From assembly GCA_009785525.1 (NCBI GenBank), contig WQWC01000001.1:124001-188000 (forward strand): a stretch of DNA of 64,000 nucleotides. Direction: 5' to 3'. The stretch is from Oscillospiraceae bacterium. Its GTDB lineage: Bacteria > Bacillota > Clostridia > Oscillospirales > Oscillospiraceae. A program made the position numbers and the translations under genes. Below, piece after piece: positions 61,075 through 64,000 of the stretch. The notes under the pieces are model-generated. The model ran no database searches. It was not told where the DNA came from and saw nothing but the letters and a program-made list of their open reading frames with translations. How positions within the stretch are numbered: position 1 is the first letter of the stretch; the number at the start of each line of letters is the position of its first letter.

Positions 61075-62601
61075 ATGAAAACTCCCGCTGTTATGATAAT
61101 TCTGGACGGATATGCCCTGTCTGATTCCGACACCGGCAACGCGATAGCAGTCGCCGATACGCCGGTTCTTGACAAACTTTTCAGCGATTGCCCTCACACA
61201 ACGCTTGCTGCGTCCGGTGTGGACGTCGGCCTGCCAGACGGACAAATCGGCAACAGCGAGGTCGGCCACATGAACATCGGGGCAGGAAGAATCGTGTATC
61301 AAGACTTGCCCCGGATATCCCACGAGATCGAAAGCGGCGATTTCTATAATAACGAAGCGCTTATCGGCGCGGTGGAATCCGCTGTTACATCCGGCGGCGC
61401 GCTGCATCTTATGGGGCTTGTTTCGTCCGGCGGTGTGCACAGTCATATTGAACATCTTTTCGGCCTTATTGAACTCGCCCGGCGGCACAACGTTGAAAAA
61501 CTTTTCATACACTGCTTTACCGACGGGCGCGACGTTCCGCCGAATTCCGGCAAATCGTCAATCGAAGCGCTTCTGGATAAATGCCGTGAACTTGGCGTTG
61601 GGCGCGTCGCCACTGTAATCGGCAGGTTTTACGCGATGGATCGTGATAATCGTTGGAGGCGTGTAGAGGCCGCGTATAACGCGATGGTATACGGCAAGGG
61701 CGAGTTTGAACCGGACCCTGTCTGTGCAATGCAATTATCATACGATGCTGGAATTACTGATGAATTTGTCAAGCCCGTCATCTGCACCCGTGACGGCATG
61801 ATAAAAGCGGGCGACTCCGTTATATTCTTCAATTTCCGTGCGGACAGAGCCAGACAGATCACCCGTGCGTTTATTGAGCGGAATTTTTCAGGATTCAACC
61901 GAAAAAACGGCTGGTTCCCCGTAACCTTTGTCAGCATGACTCAGTATGACGAGACGCTTGACATCCCGGTCGCTTATCCTCCCGATATGCCGGAGCATAC
62001 TCTTGGCGAGATTATCAGCTCTGCGGGACTTCATCAGCTGCGAATAGCGGAAACGGAAAAATATGCACATGTCACATTCTTCTTCAACGGCGGCCGCGAG
62101 GAGCCTTTTCCGGGCGAGGAACGGATACTAGTCCCCTCTCCCGCCGAGTTTGCGACTTATGACCTGATTCCGGAAATGAGCGCCTATAAAGCGGCTGACG
62201 CCGCGTGTGCTGAAATTCTCAGCGGTAAGCATGACGTTGTCATCATCAACTTCGCCAACTGCGACATGGTCGGCCACACCGGCGATTTCGCCGCCACAGT
62301 CAAAGCTGTCGAAACTGTTGATACATGTGTCGGCAAGATAAAAAACGCGGTTGACCAGGTGGGCGGACTCCTCATCGTCACATCAGATCACGGCAATGCG
62401 GAGACGATGCTTTTAGACGATGGTATGTCCATAAACACCGCGCACAGCATGAATCCCGTGCCGTTTATCATTTCAGGTACGTATGCAGCCCTGCACCCTG
62501 GGCGGCTCGCCGATATCGCACCGACACTGCTGGAGCTGCTGGGGCTGGAACAGCCCGAAACGATGACCGGACAATCGTTGATTATGAAGGGAGCTGAATA
62601 A
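61075..62601 (+). CDS. gpmI: 2,3-bisphosphoglycerate-independent phosphoglycerate mutase
   Basis: A 508-residue manganese enzyme converting 3- to 2-phosphoglycerate. The alkaline-phosphatase-like metal site begins MIILDGYALSDSDTGNAIAV. The catalytic Ser 61 lies in IGNSEVGHMNIGAGRIVYQ. IHCFTDGRDVPPNS, FYAMDRDNRWRR and FNFRADRARQ follow in the phosphotransferase domain, and INFANCDMVGHTGDF and ITSDHGNAET-like VTSDHGNAETM give the second metal site. The length is normal for the family. A one-base overlap (TAATG) couples it to the RCC1 lipoprotein gene that follows, a neighbour not usually seen with gpmI. Confidence 0.97.
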   Translation: MKTPAVMIILDGYALSDSDTGNAIAVADTPVLDKLFSDCPHTTLAASGVDVGLPDGQIGNSEVGHMNIGAGRIVYQDLPRISHEIESGDFYNNEALIGAVESAVTSGGALHLMGLVSSGGVHSHIEHLFGLIELARRHNVEKLFIHCFTDGRDVPPNSGKSSIEALLDKCRELGVGRVATVIGRFYAMDRDNRWRRVEAAYNAMVYGKGEFEPDPVCAMQLSYDAGITDEFVKPVICTRDGMIKAGDSVIFFNFRADRARQITRAFIERNFSGFNRKNGWFPVTFVSMTQYDETLDIPVAYPPDMPEHTLGEIISSAGLHQLRIAETEKYAHVTFFFNGGREEPFPGEERILVPSPAEFATYDLIPEMSAYKAADAACAEILSGKHDVVIINFANCDMVGHTGDFAATVKAVETVDTCVGKIKNAVDQVGGLLIVTSDHGNAETMLLDDGMSINTAHSMNPVPFIISGTYAALHPGRLADIAPTLLELLGLEQPETMTGQSLIMKGAE

Positions 62602-64000
62602 TGAAGAAACGCGTATTAATAAGCATGTTTGCTATCATATTCCTGATAGCTAGCTGCACCAGCGCCTCTGATGCGGATGCAGATTACGAAGATTACGCTG
62701 GCGAACCTGAGCAACTCACCCCAGCTTATGAGAGTGAACCCGAAAACGGTTACCCAGGTGAGTACGACCATGTCGCCGAACCTCCTGCGGAGTCACCCGC
62801 CGTGCCGCGAAACGCGGTTGCAATATCGGCGGCAAGCACGCACGCCCTTGCGCTTATGGAAGACGGTACTCTATGGGCGTGGGGCTGGGGCGCGGCAGGT
62901 AGAGACTGGGACGTTCATCACAGTCTTATTGGAGATGGCACCACGGAAAGGCGCAATTGGCCGGTACAGATAATGGAGAATGTAACATTCACCGTGGCAG
63001 GACACCATCATTCATTTGCCATAACCACTGACGGGGCACTATGGGCCTGGGGCGGCAACCAGTATGGGCAGCTTGGCGATGGCACCACGGAGACTCGATT
63101 GTCCCCGGTTAGAATCATGGATGACGTCGTATATGTCACCATGCCGTCAACCGCACCCAACAGTCATGTCGGCGATGGCGTGCGCTCATACACCATTCGA
63201 TCAGACGGCGGCCTTTGGGCGTGGGGACATAGCGGCATAAATGATGTGCCGTGGGAGGTCGCTCTTGGTGATGGCGGTTTGGAAAATCGTTATACACCGG
63301 TACTAATCCTGGAAAATGTTGTGTCCGTTGTCCCCACGCATAATGGCGGATTCGTCTTAACCGATGACGGCACGCTTTGGAACTGGCATGGGTGGACTTT
63401 GCTTAGCAGCTTTGAAGACGGGGAATTTATAAGCACAGAGATTGAAGCCCGGCTTTATCCAGCTCCGATCATGGAAAATGTAGCATCACTATCCTCATGC
63501 GCCAATTTTGCCATAACCACAGACGGTGAATTGTGGTCACTTGGATTTGAACCCGCATGGATTATGGACGACGTTGCATATGCCACCGCATTGAGCGGGG
63601 CAAACTTTGCAATAACTACAAATGGAACGCTTTGGGCATGGGGCCGTAACCGGCTGCCTGACCACTGGCATCCGGGCCCATTGCTTGGTGACGGCACCAC
63701 GGTGGACAGAGATGAACCCGTGAAGATACTGGAAAATGTTGCTTCGGTGGTGGCACTGGGCAACAACGCCTATGCTATCACAGCAGATGGCGCTTTGTGG
63801 ACGTGGGGAAGCGGCACTCTATCCAGCCTATATTCGGAGGCAGAAGAGCATATGTGGAGTTATGCCTATAATGAGGATGGCTTCCCAGAGGGTAAAAGGT
63901 GGCTATTGGATGATGACGGCGGTACAGGGATACGCTTATCGCCTGTAAAGATTCTGGAGAATGTGGTATCTGTCTCCCCGACATATTTCATGTTTGACCA
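62601..64000 (+). CDS. RCC1-repeat lipoprotein (partial, runs off the window)
   Basis: The frame opens at ATG 62601 and remains open to the window end, giving about 466 residues. The signal ends in lipobox IASC (Cys 19), so it is a predicted surface lipoprotein. An acidic Glu/Tyr/Pro linker follows (to about residue 70). After that RCC1 repeats recur about every 50-70 residues, with THALALMEDGTLWAWGWG, SFAITTDGALWAWGGNQYGQ, LGDGTTETRLSPVRIM, IRSDGGLWAWGHSG, FAITTNGTLWAWGRN and others, at least six units. They should fold as a beta propeller that binds proteins or ligands outside the cell. It is coupled to gpmI by the TAATG overlap. The remnant at 47216 derives from a gene of this kind. Confidence 0.88.
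   Translation, partial: MKKRVLISMFAIIFLIASCTSASDADADYEDYAGEPEQLTPAYESEPENGYPGEYDHVAEPPAESPAVPRNAVAISAASTHALALMEDGTLWAWGWGAAGRDWDVHHSLIGDGTTERRNWPVQIMENVTFTVAGHHHSFAITTDGALWAWGGNQYGQLGDGTTETRLSPVRIMDDVVYVTMPSTAPNSHVGDGVRSYTIRSDGGLWAWGHSGINDVPWEVALGDGGLENRYTPVLILENVVSVVPTHNGGFVLTDDGTLWNWHGWTLLSSFEDGEFISTEIEARLYPAPIMENVASLSSCANFAITTDGELWSLGFEPAWIMDDVAYATALSGANFAITTNGTLWAWGRNRLPDHWHPGPLLGDGTTVDRDEPVKILENVASVVALGNNAYAITADGALWTWGSGTLSSLYSEAEEHMWSYAYNEDGFPEGKRWLLDDDGGTGIRLSPVKILENVVSVSPTYFMFD

Overview
The window looks like chromosomal DNA of an uncultured, spore-forming anaerobic member of the Firmicutes (Clostridia, probably Oscillospirales-like). The evidence is an alpha/beta-type small acid-soluble spore protein, a tyrosine T-box leader, AGGAGG-type ribosome binding sites with frequent TTG/GTG starts, sigma-A promoters (TTGACA-17-TATAAT type), a VanW-family protein, S-layer-homology anchoring, and oxygen-sensitive enzymes (radical SAM, Fe-S aldo/keto reductase, molybdopterin hydroxytransferase). 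There are no rRNA or tRNA genes, no CRISPR array and no complete insertion sequence.

Layout. 1-4.5 kb (minus): uvrC, a lipoprotein and rsmD form one operon, with a hypothetical gene upstream. 4.7-11.7 kb: a patch with signs of gene gain. It holds rlmD fused in frame to an AT-rich HNH nuclease module that contains a 25-bp perfect palindrome, an ATP-dependent DNA ligase, a zinc alcohol dehydrogenase, an NTF2-like protein, a frameshifted DUF2806-like gene and an M15 peptidase. 11.8-14 kb: T-box-controlled tyrS, a REP/MITE-like repeat, and an apparently autoregulated Fur/PerR gene. 14-18.9 kb: a complete branched-chain amino-acid ABC transporter (liv) operon. 18.9-31.4 kb: housekeeping and accessory genes (GH63-like glycosidase, MATE pump, zinc-ribbon/trypsin protease, YgjP-like peptidase, YlmH, alcohol dehydrogenase, Fe-S aldo/keto reductase, S41 peptidase, DUF4349). 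31.4-37.4 kb: gap, a histidine kinase without its phospho-acceptor histidine, hemW and a VanW protein.

38.4-44.8 kb is the most unusual region. A 1561-residue secreted protein with repeated Ig-like units, CxxC-rich spacers, InlB-type repeats and a C-terminal type I dockerin is followed directly by a secreted protein with an N-terminal cohesin, a similar Cys-rich spacer and three SLH domains. Together they look like a self-contained two-gene cohesin-dockerin surface-display system with no cellulosomal enzyme nearby.

45-49.6 kb: small membrane, lipoprotein and zinc-ribbon genes, a remnant of an RCC1-repeat gene, a large unknown membrane protein and the spore protein. 49.6-58.4 kb: a GNAT enzyme, a radical SAM protein, a two-subunit pyrogallol hydroxytransferase-like molybdenum enzyme with an upstream LysR regulator, and two divergent membrane proteins (YczE-like and YjiH-like), suggesting anaerobic polyphenol metabolism. 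58.5-64 kb: a GNAT gene followed by the glycolytic run pgk-tpiA-gpmI, with an RCC1-repeat lipoprotein coupled to gpmI by a TAATG overlap and cut off by the window end.
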